A stretch of 64,000 bases of DNA from Niallia endozanthoxylica (GCF_008710145.1 NZ_VYKL01000004.1:62001-126000), one strand, 5' to 3'. Counted from the stretch's first letter, positions 17,760 to 26,729 are shown. Translations and numbers: made by a program. The notes: generated by a model from the letters alone, not told the origin.

Positions 17760-17896
17760 AAGCCCGGGAAATTCCGTTTTTTTGTAATGGACGATTCTCC
17801 ATTACATTATCCGTTGCAAGTTTTGGCGTTAGATTAGTTTATTGGTAATAACATTGTCAAAAAAAAAGCGTAATGCAAAGCTTTTTAATTAATTTT

Positions 17897-17927
17897 AAAA
17901 GGGTCCCCTTCAAGGAAGGAGACCCTC
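17897..17927 (-). terminator. Terminator downstream of the SASP gene
   Basis: On the minus strand GGGTCTCC / GGGGACCC with an internal loop, followed by TTTTAAAATT. It ends the small acid-soluble protein transcript. Confidence 0.75.
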
Positions 17928-17964
17928 AGCCATTTTATTAAATTGTTCTAAAAAGAACTGCTTC

Positions 17965-18165
17965 TTATCGAATACCGCCTAATTGTTGTTCAGCCATTTG
18001 AACAAGACGTTTTGTAATTTCTCCTCCGACAGATCCGTTAGCACGAGAAGTAGTGTCTGCCCCAAGGTTTACACCAAACTCACTTGCAATTTCGTATTTC
18101 ATTTGATCTAAAGCTTGTTGTACTCCAGGAACTAATAATTGGTTTGAAGAATTGTTGTTTGGCAT
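17965..18165 (-). CDS. Alpha/beta-type small acid-soluble spore protein
   Basis: A 66-residue SASP. After a short N/S-rich head come the two conserved blocks: [22 protein letters not shown] (containing the EIASEF-type site cut by the germination protease) and the [16 protein letters not shown] helix. These proteins coat and protect spore DNA and supply amino acids during germination. The ATG at 18165 has GAAGGAGAG upstream; the open frame continues 19 codons further without a ribosome-binding site. It should be made in the forespore under sigma-G. The individual ssp name cannot be assigned. Confidence 0.95.
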   Translation of the reverse strand: MPNNNSSNQLLVPGVQQALDQMKYEIASEFGVNLGADTTSRANGSVGGEITKRLVQMAEQQLGGIR

Positions 18166-18298
18166 GATACGCACTCTCCTTCGGTAAATTTTTTTTGGTG
18201 GACTATTTTGGAATTGAACCAAATTGATTATTCAATCAAGCAGCCAAGCATAGTCCTAAAAATGTAAATTTTATCTCATAAATAATCATTGATTGGTT

Positions 18299-18408
18299 AA
18301 GCTATTGAAGTAGCTTTTTTGTTGCGGTGTGTTGCTTTGTAATGATTATTATGGTTAAAAGTTAAAAAGCTATTCGTTATTAATTAGTGGTAATTATTAC
18401 CTTTTTTT
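18299..18408 (+). other. Two terminator-like hairpins in the spacer before the zinc-ribbon gene
   Basis: AGCTA-TTGAAG-TAGCT followed by TTTTTT (18299-18320), and GGTAATTATTACC followed by a T run (18389-18408). No gene upstream on this strand needs them. They could end a short RNA or attenuate the next gene. Confidence 0.45.
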
Positions 18409-18511
18409 ATGTACCTTTTTTAATAAATATTTAGATAGCTTACACACAGATTAATGAAGTGAAATTTAAGAACGAAATAGATGCAAGCAACATCTTCGGA
18501 GGGTGAACAAA

Positions 18512-18754
18512 ATGGGAATTTGCCCAGTATGCAATGGATTTGAAGAATTGAAAATAGCTTGTCCAACATGCGGTTCAGCGGCAACTGATAGAGGGAGAAT
18601 GATGGATTTCTACGATGATTATAGCGCATATATGCCGATTGACCAAATGAAGCTAGAAGATGGATACCGTAATGATTTAGTAAAAGAACAATGTCCACAT
18701 TACGTAAAGTGTGATCATTGTGGATATGAAACGGCTTATTTCATACAGGAATAG
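18512..18754 (+). CDS. Small zinc-ribbon-like protein of unknown function
   Basis: An 80-residue protein with three Cys pairs, CPVC (near the N-terminus), CPTC (about 20) and CDHC (about 70), plus CPHYVKC just before the last pair. The pattern suggests one or two structural zinc sites. The middle is acidic and aromatic (DFYDDYSAYMP). I do not recognise the family with certainty. GGAGG lies 9 bases before the ATG at 18512; a GTG three codons upstream overlaps it. It is followed at once by a hairpin, so it appears monocistronic. Confidence 0.75.
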   Translation: MGICPVCNGFEELKIACPTCGSAATDRGRMMDFYDDYSAYMPIDQMKLEDGYRNDLVKEQCPHYVKCDHCGYETAYFIQE

Positions 18755-18799
18755 ACAAAAAAGTGCCTGACACAAGCGTGCCAGGCGGACTTTTTTTGT
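18755..18799 (+). terminator. Terminator with GTGCCTGACAC-type repeat
   Basis: AAAAAAGTGCCTGACAC pairs imperfectly with GTGCCAGGCGGACTTTTTTT. The arm sequence is the same GTGCCTGACAC motif seen at 42356-42426, so a repeat unit seems to serve as terminator. Confidence 0.65.
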
Positions 18800-18804
18800 G
18801 AATG

Positions 18805-18993
18805 CTATGATTTCGTTTGATACGGCGGATTTTCTTGATAAAATTCGTGTGCCTCTTCTATATTTGTTTCCTGATCAATTATGTCCACTGTTCCGCCGGA
18901 AAGACCTTCATTCACCATTCGGTCAATATCTACATATGCCTGATCTCTTCCTTCAAATTGACTATCCTTTTTAAAACCCTTTTTGTTTTTCAT
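18805..18993 (-). CDS. Small acidic/charged protein, unknown
   Basis: A 62-residue hydrophilic protein with a basic N-terminus (KNKKGFKK), a central DQAYVDIDRMVNEGLSGGTV block and an acidic end. There is no signal peptide and no membrane segment. Such small proteins are common in Bacillus and often belong to sporulation or stress regulons, but I cannot name this one. AAGGAGGG lies about 11 bases before the ATG. It is convergent with the zinc-ribbon gene, with the hairpin at 18755-18799 between them. Confidence 0.7.
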   Translation of the reverse strand: MKNKKGFKKDSQFEGRDQAYVDIDRMVNEGLSGGTVDIIDQETNIEEAHEFYQENPPYQTKS

Positions 18994-19207
18994 ATGATCT
19001 GTGACCCTCCTTCGAGTAACCTATAATTAGGTTCCCCTGAATCTAATAAATGTCATACTAAAAATAAAGTGTTTTATCTTCATTCAGCATAATTCCTCCC
19101 TGCACAAATTTGGTATTCCTCTAACAAGGTTAAAATTGGTTTCATGTTGGTGATTTAATACATATTTTGGTATAGTTAGATGATGGTTAATATAAAGGAG
19201 TGAAAAC

Positions 19208-19561
19208 ATGGCTGTAAATTTACATGATAGTGCCTATGAATTAGAAAAAGCACTTAGAAGTAGCGATGAATATAAAACATTGAAGAATCTATATGATGAA
19301 GTGAATGCTGATTCAGCAGCAAATGATTTGTTTGGCAAGTTTCGTCAGATGCAGTTAGAGATGCAGCAAAAACAAATGATGGGACAGGATATTTCTCAAG
19401 AAGAGATTGCTAATGCACAAATCCTTGTTTCTGATGTACAGAAAAACGAAAAGATTTCAAAGTTGATGGACGCTGAACAGCGCATGAGTCAAATAATAAC
19501 AGAATTAAACCAAATTATTATCAAACCTCTAGAAGAACTTTACGGTTCTGTTAATCAATAA
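19208..19561 (+). CDS. yheA: YlbF/YmcA-family protein YheA
   Basis: A 117-residue all-helical cytoplasmic protein, the same length as B. subtilis YheA. It has the Com_YlbF pattern: an N-terminal AYELEKALRSSDEYKTL helix, FRQMQLEMQQKQMMGQ and a C-terminal helix ending IIKPLEELYG. Related YlbF/YmcA proteins act with YaaT and RNase Y, but a role for YheA is unproven. AAAGGAG precedes the ATG. It opens a stretch collinear with the B. subtilis yhe/yha region, which supports the name. Confidence 0.9.
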   Translation: MAVNLHDSAYELEKALRSSDEYKTLKNLYDEVNADSAANDLFGKFRQMQLEMQQKQMMGQDISQEEIANAQILVSDVQKNEKISKLMDAEQRMSQIITELNQIIIKPLEELYGSVNQ

Positions 19562-19573
19562 GGAATAAAGAGC

Positions 19574-19604
19574 AGAAGATCATATTCTATGGTCTTCTTT
19601 TTTT
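19574..19604 (+). terminator. Terminator after yheA
   Basis: AGAAGATCAT / ATGGTCTTCT with an ATTCT loop, followed by seven T. Confidence 0.85.
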
Positions 19605-19783
19605 GGCTATAGAAGGTATGGGAAGGATAGAAAATAACCTGCATGAGGACATGGATTATCGCAGATATAAGGTTGATTAGGTACTTTCGCTTTTTTTGTT
19701 TATGGTCTGGCTTAGTTCTATTCCTTTTCTTTTTTCATAATTTTAAGTAAAGGGAATTTCACCAGGAATAGGGGGCCATGAAC

Positions 19784-20650
19784 ATGATCTACCGAATGCT
19801 TGCGCTAAATATTGATGGAACACTGCTTCAGACCAACGGTAAAATTCATAAATCAACAAAAGAAGCGATTGAGTATGTCCAGCAAAAAGGTATTTATGTA
19901 ACCCTTGTTACTTCACGAACCTTTGCCTCAGCCAAAAAAGTAGCGAAAGCATTAAAGCTAGATAATATTTTAATTACGCACCGAGGTGCTTATATTGCAA
20001 AAGAAATAGGAAAGCCTATTCATGCGGCTAGGATACAAGAAAATATTACCTATGATTTAGTTCGTTTACTAGAAGGATTTCCTTGTCAAATTAGGTTAGT
20101 CCATGAAAACTATTCCCTTGCAAATAAATATAAGCTCAATCATAATTTGCTTGCCAAAACAGTATTTACTACGGGTGATCCTGTTTTTTATTCGCAGCAG
20201 TTCGTTGATTCAATTGGTGATATGATTATTGATGAACCGGCAAACCCTTCAAGTATTGAAGTCTATTTTGAATATAAAGATGACCTGATTGATGTCCAGG
20301 AAGCAATCCAAAGAATGTTTACAGAAGTTGACTGTAAGGCTTTAAATGAATTGAGGCTTGATATTGTGCCAGTTAGGGTCTCAAAACTAAATGGACTATT
20401 ATACTTAGCCGAACGATTAGGCATATCTAGAAACGAAATTGTTTGTATTGGTGATGATAGTGATGATATTGAAATGATTGAGGCTGCCGGTCTAGGTGTG
20501 GCAATGGGGAATGCTTCGGTTGAAGTAAAACGAGCAGCCGACTGGATCACCCGCTCGCAAAACCAACAAGGTGTTGCTTATATGGTGAAGGAACATTTCC
20601 GTAAACAGCAGCCAATTGAGTTTTTGCGGAAAATGAACATTATTAAATAA
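19784..20650 (+). CDS. yhaX: HAD-IIB (Cof-type) phosphatase-like protein YhaX
   Basis: A 288-residue HAD-IIB protein, collinear with B. subtilis yhaX, which lies near hemZ. Motif II is TLVTSRTF, motif III covers the Lys in SKLNG, and motif IV is GDDSDDIEMI; a Cof-type cap domain lies between. The first motif reads ALNIDGTLL, so the usual nucleophilic Asp of DxDGT is Asn9, while Asp11 is kept. Classical aspartyl-phosphate chemistry is therefore doubtful. I prefer the ATG at 19784 over 19778, which almost touches the AGGGGG site. A strong terminator follows. Confidence 0.88.
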   Translation: MIYRMLALNIDGTLLQTNGKIHKSTKEAIEYVQQKGIYVTLVTSRTFASAKKVAKALKLDNILITHRGAYIAKEIGKPIHAARIQENITYDLVRLLEGFPCQIRLVHENYSLANKYKLNHNLLAKTVFTTGDPVFYSQQFVDSIGDMIIDEPANPSSIEVYFEYKDDLIDVQEAIQRMFTEVDCKALNELRLDIVPVRVSKLNGLLYLAERLGISRNEIVCIGDDSDDIEMIEAAGLGVAMGNASVEVKRAADWITRSQNQQGVAYMVKEHFRKQQPIEFLRKMNIIK

Positions 20651-20661
20651 CAGGGAAGTAG

Positions 20662-20689
20662 AAAAGCTTGGATATCCAAGCTTTTTTTG
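20662..20689 (+). terminator. Terminator after yhaX
   Basis: AAAGCTTGGA / TCCAAGCTTT followed by a T run. Confidence 0.85.
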
Positions 20690-20699
20690 ATATTTTCCG

Positions 20700-20801
20700 C
20701 TTCGGCGCCTAGCCCCTCGAGGTCATAAGTCCAGGTTAAAGAACAACCTCTTCTTGTCGGATTGGCTTATGCTTGTCGAGGCTGAACAAGGAGCTTCCGC
20801 T
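20700..20801 (+). repeat. Dispersed intergenic repeat, family 1, copy 2
   Basis: Starts CGGCGCCTAGCCCCTCGAGG and ends GGAGCTTCCGCT, the same end blocks as at 2196-2378, enclosing inverted ATAAGTCC / GGCTTATG-type segments. Confidence 0.75.
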
Positions 20802-20893
20802 ACTCATAGCCATTTTTCTCTTCTTGACCTTGTTATAGCGATTCTGTACACTAATAACAGTTTAATTTATTTGATAATGTAAAGGTGATTTTA

Positions 20894-22411
20894 TTGTATA
20901 TAGACATTAAAGGATTAGATGATGAACGGTTTATTCGGCCGCTTGAGTTAATAGCTAATTTATTCTATGAAGAAACAACCATAACTTTTGAAAAGGAAGA
21001 AAACTGCGATTTAAGTATTCACTTTGCGCTTGATATAAAGGAGAACTCAGTTTATGTAACTGGGAAATTGTTTGACAAAGAGGGCTTTCTGGAAAGCTCA
21101 GAATACGAGAAGGAGTTTTCCAGTTACCAGACGGAAAAAGAACGATTTAAACAAATAAAAAATGCTGTCTCTCATGCATATCTAACCATGCTGCAAAATA
21201 AGACAGGAATGATACAAAAGTGGGGAATCTTAACAGGAGTCAGACCTACTAAGCTCATGCACCGTAAAATGCAGGAAAATGTGCCTGTTGATAAGGCACA
21301 TAAGCAGCTGCAGGAAGAATATTTAATAAAAGAAGAAAAAATCCAGCTGATGCAGCAAATAGTAGAGCGGCAGCTAGCGGTGGTACCGGATTTATATGAA
21401 TTGAGAAATGAAGTAAGCATTTATATTGGGATTCCCTTTTGTCCGACGAAATGTGCCTATTGCACGTTTCCAGCCTATGCAATAAATGGCCGTCAAGGCT
21501 CAGTCGATTCCTTTTTAGGCGGACTTCATTATGAAATGAGAGAAATCGGAAAGTGGTTAAAGGAACATAATATTAATGTGACAACGGTTTATTTCGGCGG
21601 AGGTACACCGACAAGTATTACGGCTGAAGAAATGGATATGTTATATGAAGAAATGTATACATCCTTCCCGAATGTCAGTAAGATAAGAGAAATTACGGTT
21701 GAAGCCGGAAGGCCGGATACGATTACGGAAGAGAAGCTTGAAGTGTTGAAAAAGTGGAAAATTGACAGAATCAGTATTAATCCTCAATCATATATCCAGC
21801 AAACACTTAAAGCAATCGGCCGTCATCATACGGTTGAGGAAACTGTTGATAAATTCCATTTAGCTCGCTCAATGGGAATGAAAAATATTAATATGGATTT
21901 AATCATTGGTCTTCCGGGCGAAGGGATTGACGAATTTACACATACATTAAACGAAACAGAAAAACTAATGCCAGAATCGTTAACTGTTCATACACTTTCG
22001 TTCAAGAGAGCCTCAGAGATGACCAAAAATAAAGAAAAGTATAAGGTGGCAGACCGCGGAGAAATCAGTAAGATGATGGAGCTTGCGGAAGATTGGACAA
22101 AAGCACATTCGTACCATCCATACTATTTATATAGACAGAAAAATATATTAGGGAACTTGGAAAATGTTGGTTACAGTCTAAAAGGACAAGAAAGCATATA
22201 CAATATTATGATTATGGAGGAGCAGCAATCCATTATCGGTCTTGGTTGTGGTGCTTCAAGTAAATTGGTTGATCCTAAGACAGGGAAAATTACCCGATTC
22301 GCGAACCCAAAAGATCCAAAAACCTATAACGAAAACTTTCAGACCTATACAGATGAAAAGATAAAAATGCTTTCTGATCTTTTCCAAGTAAAAACAACCT
22401 CTGCTAATTAA
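20894..22411 (+). CDS. hemZ: Coproporphyrinogen III oxidase-like radical SAM protein HemZ
   Basis: A 505-residue radical SAM enzyme closely resembling B. subtilis HemZ throughout. The cluster motif is CPTKCAYC (about residues 183-190), followed by YFGGGTPTS, VEAGRPDTI and INPQS, and by NMDLIIGLPGEG. HemZ is assigned to oxygen-independent conversion of coproporphyrinogen or a related haem step; its exact reaction is debated. By alignment with the remembered HemZ N-terminus and ribosome-binding-site spacing (AAAGGTGA, 5 bases), the start is TTG 20894 rather than GTG 20885. Flanked by family 1 repeats on both sides. Confidence 0.92.
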   Translation: MYIDIKGLDDERFIRPLELIANLFYEETTITFEKEENCDLSIHFALDIKENSVYVTGKLFDKEGFLESSEYEKEFSSYQTEKERFKQIKNAVSHAYLTMLQNKTGMIQKWGILTGVRPTKLMHRKMQENVPVDKAHKQLQEEYLIKEEKIQLMQQIVERQLAVVPDLYELRNEVSIYIGIPFCPTKCAYCTFPAYAINGRQGSVDSFLGGLHYEMREIGKWLKEHNINVTTVYFGGGTPTSITAEEMDMLYEEMYTSFPNVSKIREITVEAGRPDTITEEKLEVLKKWKIDRISINPQSYIQQTLKAIGRHHTVEETVDKFHLARSMGMKNINMDLIIGLPGEGIDEFTHTLNETEKLMPESLTVHTLSFKRASEMTKNKEKYKVADRGEISKMMELAEDWTKAHSYHPYYLYRQKNILGNLENVGYSLKGQESIYNIMIMEEQQSIIGLGCGASSKLVDPKTGKITRFANPKDPKTYNENFQTYTDEKIKMLSDLFQVKTTSAN

Positions 22412-22428
22412 AGCAAAGGTTGTTTTTT
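22390..22428 (+). terminator. Terminator overlapping the end of hemZ
   Basis: AACAACCT / AGGTTGTT followed by TTTTT; the stop codon lies in the loop. Confidence 0.7.
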
Positions 22429-22450
22429 TATGAATATCAAACTTGATAGT

Positions 22451-22665
22451 GCTCCAGCGCTTAGCGCCTAGTGGACTTCACACTTCCCCCGCAACGATTG
22501 CCTCAACATCGAATCACGCTAGCGCGTTCTTCGTGTTTCCTTTATCTCGGTCCGGAAGTAAGAGGAACATCGACTAAAAACCGCCACGTCCTGTGGCGAA
22601 CATCGATGTCAGTACATCCTGTGCAGGTCAGTCCATACGTCGCTGAGTAAGGCGCTTCCGCTTTT
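22451..22665 (-). repeat. Dispersed intergenic repeat, family 1, copy 3 (longest)
   Basis: Carries the family ends (CAGCGCTTAGCGCCTAG and GGCGCTTCCGCTTTT). On the minus strand it has the core shared with copy 1: GCACAGGATGT, TTCGCCACAGGACGTGGCGG and TTTTTAGTCGATG. About 215 bp, no ORF. Confidence 0.75.
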
Positions 22666-22668
22666 CTT

Positions 22669-22854
22669 TTATGAATGAAATAAAATTAACTTTCCGCTCG
22701 ATGAAGTACAGCGGTGTGTTTTATCATGTAAATTTTTTTCTTTCAGTAAATATTCTGCCTGTAATTTTGCTTTTACATCATCTTCAGCTTCAAAGGTTTC
22801 ATCAAGAAGTTTTTCACCTGCAGCGGAGAATGCTGTTAATTTATACATCTTCAT
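22669..22854 (-). CDS. yhzC: YhzC-like small protein
   Basis: A 61-residue soluble protein: KMYKLTAFSAAGEKLLDETFEAEDD, then a helix, then the HKTHRCTSSSGKLILFH-type end (here DKTHRCTSSSGKL). Length, sequence and position between hemZ and yhaQ fit B. subtilis YhzC, whose role is unknown. AAGGGGTGA precedes the ATG. It is divergent from the yhaQP exporter and is followed by a family 1 repeat. Confidence 0.75.
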   Translation of the reverse strand: MKMYKLTAFSAAGEKLLDETFEAEDDVKAKLQAEYLLKEKNLHDKTHRCTSSSGKLILFHS

Positions 22855-23004
22855 GAAAATTCACCCCTTGCCTTAATATTCCAACAATTAAATTTTCCCA
22901 TATTGTGCAGTGAAAGGCAAATTCATCTATTTGGCCAATACCCCTTGGAATGAAACTTTTATTCACTATAATCGTAGTAAAAAGAGACAAAGGAGGGGAA
23001 CCAG

Positions 23005-23907
23005 ATGGTATTACAGATACATAATGTTACGAAGAGATTTGGAAATTATACCGCTGTAGATCAATTATCGTTAACGATTCCTGAAAAAGAAATGTTTGGT
23101 TTTCTTGGGGCAAATGGTGCTGGGAAAACGACGACCTTTAGGATGATACTTGGTATCTTAAAACCGAGCAGTGGGACAATCACATGGGATGGAAAGAGCA
23201 TTGACTATTCCACAAGCTCTATCATCGGTTATTTGCCTGAGGAAAGAGGATTATATCCGAAGCTGAAAGTACGTGATCAGATGGTCTATTTGGCAAGGCT
23301 GCGAGGCATGGCCAAAAAGGATGCATTGAGGGAATTAGATTATTGGCTTTCCCGTTTTAAAGTTCCTGAGTATGCAGATAAGAAGGTAGAAGAACTTTCA
23401 AAGGGGAATCAGCAAAAAATCCAGTTTATCGCTTCGGTGATTCATAAACCTAAATTATTAATTTTAGATGAACCTTTTAGCGGTTTAGACCCTGTCAATG
23501 TTGAGCAACTAAAAGAAGCGGTTCTTGAATTAAAGAACAATGGAACGACAATTGTTTTTTCAAGTCATCGAATGGAACATGTAGAGGAAATGTGCGAGCA
23601 TCTTTGTATTCTGCATAAAGGAAAAACCGTTGTTCAAGGTGGATTGAGGAATATCAAACGTGCTTATGGGAAAAAGAATCTAGTCATCCATGCTGATTTT
23701 AATCTTGAAGCGTTAAGGTCATTTCCAGGCGTGACTGACGCGAAGCTGACACCTGAAGGAATTTCATTGCAAATTCAGGATGAAGAAGTAACAGCCCCGC
23801 GTATATTAAATAGCATTTATGATAAAGGCTTCATTACAAAATTTGTTTTAGAAGAGCCTTCACTAAATGATATTTTTATTGAAAAGGTGGGTGCTTCCTA
23901 TGAATAG
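23005..23907 (+). CDS. yhaQ: ABC exporter ATPase YhaQ (NatA-like)
   Basis: A 300-residue ATP-binding subunit: Walker A GANGAGKTT (about 37-45), signature LSKGNQQKIQF (about 133), Walker B LLILDEPFSGLD and a switch His in SSHRMEH. The C-terminal extension of about 80 residues is typical of NatA-type exporters. It pairs with the overlapping permease gene (8-base overlap). B. subtilis YhaQP is annotated as a sodium-efflux-like ABC transporter; the substrate is inferred by family only. GGAGGGG precedes the ATG. Confidence 0.9.
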   Translation: MVLQIHNVTKRFGNYTAVDQLSLTIPEKEMFGFLGANGAGKTTTFRMILGILKPSSGTITWDGKSIDYSTSSIIGYLPEERGLYPKLKVRDQMVYLARLRGMAKKDALRELDYWLSRFKVPEYADKKVEELSKGNQQKIQFIASVIHKPKLLILDEPFSGLDPVNVEQLKEAVLELKNNGTTIVFSSHRMEHVEEMCEHLCILHKGKTVVQGGLRNIKRAYGKKNLVIHADFNLEALRSFPGVTDAKLTPEGISLQIQDEEVTAPRILNSIYDKGFITKFVLEEPSLNDIFIEKVGASYE

Positions 23908-25156
23908 ATTTTGGATTATACTTTTTCATACCTATCTTAGTAAGCTGAAAACAAAGTCATTTATTGTGACTACCTTGATAACTGCACTCATCTTAATCGG
24001 TTTAACGAATATGACAAACATCATTGATTTCTTTAATAAAGGAAATGAAGAGAATCAGAAGATAGCCGTTATTGATGAAACAGGAGAATTGTTCCCATTA
24101 ATTGAAGCTCAGCTTAAAACGGTCAATGAAGAGCTTGAACTAGAGGTGTATACCCAATCAGAGGGGAAGGCTGAAGCTGAAGTAGAGAAGGAGAAGTATA
24201 AAGGTCTGTTAATTCTTAAGTTAAATGAAGATCAGCTTCCAAGTGCTGTCTATAAATCTTTGAGCGTGGCAGATTATCAAATACCAGGTGATTTAGAGTT
24301 TACGCTGCAACAGATGAAGGCACAAATGGCAGCCTCCCAATTACAGTTAACTCCTGAACAGCTATCTAAATTATCGGAGCCCGTTTCATTTGAAAGAGTG
24401 GCGTTAAAGGATAATGCTAAAACACAAGAGGAATTAAGTCAGGCGCGAGGTCTTGTCTATGTCATACTATTTGTTATTTATTTTGCCGTCATCATGTATG
24501 CCAATATGATAGCCATGGAGGTAGCTACAGAGAAGTCTTCACGTGTCATGGAAATATTAATTTCAAGTGTATCTCCAATTAAGCAAATGTTTGGAAAAAT
24601 CCTTGGAATTGCTTTGTTAAGCTTGACACAAATGGCTGTACTTCTAGCTGTCGGTTACTATTTTATTAAGCGTAATCTTCAATCCTTACAGGGAGGATTT
24701 TTCGAATTCCTGGGCTTTCAAAACATTCCTTTATCAACAATTATTTATGCACTAGTATTCTTTCTGCTTGGGTATTTTCTGTACGCGACACTTGCAGCCT
24801 TCCTTGGTTCACTCGTCAGCAGAATAGAAGACGTTCAGCAAATGGTTACGCCTATGACATTTATTATTGCAGCTGGTTTTATGATTGCTATGTTTGGTTT
24901 AAATAACCCGGATACGACATTTATTACAGTGACATCCTATATTCCGTTTTTTACACCAATGCTGATGTTTATGCGTGTCGGAATGCTTACGATACCAGTT
25001 TGGGAACCGATGCTTGGAATTGTTATCCTGCTTGTATCTATCATTCTTCTTGCTGTCTTTGGTGCAAAAGTGTATAAAGGAGGAGTATTAATGTATGGTA
25101 AATCGAATTCCTTTAAGGATATTAAAAAGGCTCTTCAATTAACAAAAAATGATTAA
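23900..25156 (+). CDS. yhaP: ABC exporter permease YhaP (NatB-like)
   Basis: A 418-residue ABC-2 permease: one N-terminal helix (residues about 22-45), a large extracytoplasmic loop (to about 190), then five helices with the family motif AMEVATEKSSRVMEIL (about 207). Partner of YhaQ, together forming an exporter of the NatAB type. I use the ATG at 23900, which overlaps the yhaQ end by 8 bases and has GGTGGG upstream; the frame is open 11 codons further. A terminator follows. Confidence 0.9.
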   Translation: MNRFWIILFHTYLSKLKTKSFIVTTLITALILIGLTNMTNIIDFFNKGNEENQKIAVIDETGELFPLIEAQLKTVNEELELEVYTQSEGKAEAEVEKEKYKGLLILKLNEDQLPSAVYKSLSVADYQIPGDLEFTLQQMKAQMAASQLQLTPEQLSKLSEPVSFERVALKDNAKTQEELSQARGLVYVILFVIYFAVIMYANMIAMEVATEKSSRVMEILISSVSPIKQMFGKILGIALLSLTQMAVLLAVGYYFIKRNLQSLQGGFFEFLGFQNIPLSTIIYALVFFLLGYFLYATLAAFLGSLVSRIEDVQQMVTPMTFIIAAGFMIAMFGLNNPDTTFITVTSYIPFFTPMLMFMRVGMLTIPVWEPMLGIVILLVSIILLAVFGAKVYKGGVLMYGKSNSFKDIKKALQLTKND

Positions 25157-25159
25157 TTC

Positions 25160-25193
25160 AAAAAAGAGATTAGCTTTCGCTAGTCTCTTTTTT
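25160..25193 (+). terminator. Terminator after yhaQP
   Basis: AAAAAGAGATTAGC / GCTAGTCTCTTTTTT with a TTTC loop. Confidence 0.88.
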
Positions 25194-25265
25194 GAAATTT
25201 CCCATAGAACGTGCATTCGCCTTTTGAAAATGATAAAATGAAACAAAATAGCTTTCTTAATAAAA

Positions 25266-25463
25266 GGCTATGTTAACGAATAATGTTGATAAGTCGGATT
25301 TTTGACTTATCCGTGAGAAATATTCATTTCTCACGCCTTTCAGCTGTGCTGAAAGGTTGCTGTATGGTTAGGAAGTGACAGGAGAAAATTCATTTTCTCC
25401 TGTCACTTCCTAACCATACAGCTTTAGATGAGTCGAAAGTCAACAATGTAAATAAATAAAGCC
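25266..25463. repeat. MITE-like three-hairpin element, copy B
   Basis: 198 bp. Ends GGCTATGTTAAC and (reversed) GGCTTTATTTATT. Inside: GGATTTTTGACTTATC closing stem, hairpin CGTGAGAAAT/ATTTCTCACG, conserved CCTTTCAGC/GCTGAAAGG hairpin and a long hairpin GCTGTATGGTTAGGAAG with its complement. Flanked by TAATAAAA (25258-25265) and CAATAAAA (25464-25471), a probable 8-bp target duplication with one mismatch. Confidence 0.88.
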
Positions 25464-25497
25464 CAATAAAAAGAATAACGAAGTGGAGAATTGTTTT

Positions 25498-26715
25498 ATG
25501 AAGGAGATTACTTTTATCCATGCAGCAGATTTGCATTTAGATAGTCCGATGACGGGTCTATCGCATCTGCCAAAGGATATCTTTGAACGGTTGAAAGATA
25601 GTTCGTTTGCTGCGTTAAGAAAAATCGCGGATGCAGCCATTCACTATCATGTTGACTTTGTCATACTCGCAGGAGATTTATTTGATGAACAGGATAGGAG
25701 TGTACGTGCACAAACGAGACTGCGTAAAGAAATGGAAAGGCTTAATGCCCATCAAATCCAGGTCTATGTCGTTCATGGCAACCATGATCACTTGAACGGG
25801 ACATGGGTTCATTTAGATATGCCGGAGAATGTACATATTTTTGGAGGAAAGGTAGAGGTAAAAGCCTTTACGAAGCCAAATGCAGTGACTCATTTATATG
25901 GATTTAGTTATGAGAAAAGGCATGTAATGGAAAATAGGATGCCTGAATATAGCAAAAAGGATGGGGCTGACTTCCATATCGGGATTTTGCACGGACATCA
26001 TGAAGGAGCCAGTAATCACAGGGCGTATGCACCCTTTCGTTTAAAGGAATTAATGGAGAAAAACTTTGACTATTGGGCATTAGGTCATATACATAAAAGA
26101 GCCATATTACATGAGAATCCTTATGTCATTTATCCTGGAAACATACAAGGTCGAAACAAGAAAGAAACAGGTAAAAAGGGGTGTTATCTGGTTACAATGA
26201 ATCAGCTAGAGACAAAGCTTGAATTCATTGATACAGCATCTATTCAATGGGAGCAGCTGTTGCTAAATGGACAGGAAGTTAATCAATTTCAAGAACTGTA
26301 CGTTCTTTGTCAACGAGCAATCGAAGAAAAGCGCCTGCCCGGGAAAGGTGTACTATTATCCATTGCTTTACAAAATATTCAGCTAGATGAGAAAGAACTA
26401 ACAAGTGTGCGTAATGGAGAGCTCCTGCAAGCATTGCAAGAGGATGAAAGGGAAGAGGATTCTTTTGTATGGCCGATAAAGCTAGAGGTCGAGCAGTCGT
26501 TTACATGGGACAGAAGTCAGCTTGAAAAGGAATCTGAATTTTATGCTGAATTGTTTAGGGTATCAGATGATATGGAAAATATAACAGGAAGCATCTCTCA
26601 GTTATTTGAACATCCTACAGCTGGAAAATTCTTACCGCCTCTTTCTGAAAAAGAAAAACAGGAACTTAAAAATCAAGCACTCCATACACTAGTAAGTTTG
26701 TTGCATAAGAATTAA
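25498..26715 (+). CDS. yhaO: SbcD-like metallophosphoesterase YhaO
   Basis: A 405-residue DNA-repair nuclease-type protein. Calcineurin-like motifs in order: AADLHLD (about 9-15), GDLFDE (about 58), GNHDH (about 94), HGHHE and GHIHKR, the last with YPGN. A C-terminal helical domain should contact its ATPase partner YhaN, encoded 14 bases downstream. Such pairs resemble SbcD/Mre11 with SbcC/Rad50. The ATG at 25498 fits the family start; five upstream codons have no better site. Cytoplasmic; probably acts on DNA ends, inferred by family. Confidence 0.9.
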   Translation: MKEITFIHAADLHLDSPMTGLSHLPKDIFERLKDSSFAALRKIADAAIHYHVDFVILAGDLFDEQDRSVRAQTRLRKEMERLNAHQIQVYVVHGNHDHLNGTWVHLDMPENVHIFGGKVEVKAFTKPNAVTHLYGFSYEKRHVMENRMPEYSKKDGADFHIGILHGHHEGASNHRAYAPFRLKELMEKNFDYWALGHIHKRAILHENPYVIYPGNIQGRNKKETGKKGCYLVTMNQLETKLEFIDTASIQWEQLLLNGQEVNQFQELYVLCQRAIEEKRLPGKGVLLSIALQNIQLDEKELTSVRNGELLQALQEDEREEDSFVWPIKLEVEQSFTWDRSQLEKESEFYAELFRVSDDMENITGSISQLFEHPTAGKFLPPLSEKEKQELKNQALHTLVSLLHKN

Positions 26716-26729
26716 GGAGGTGAACCCTT

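Noticed and set aside
17784..17806. GTAATGGA/TCCATTAC hairpin after the feo operon as a terminator
   Set aside because: No T run follows on either strand; it may be structural but I could not support a terminator call.
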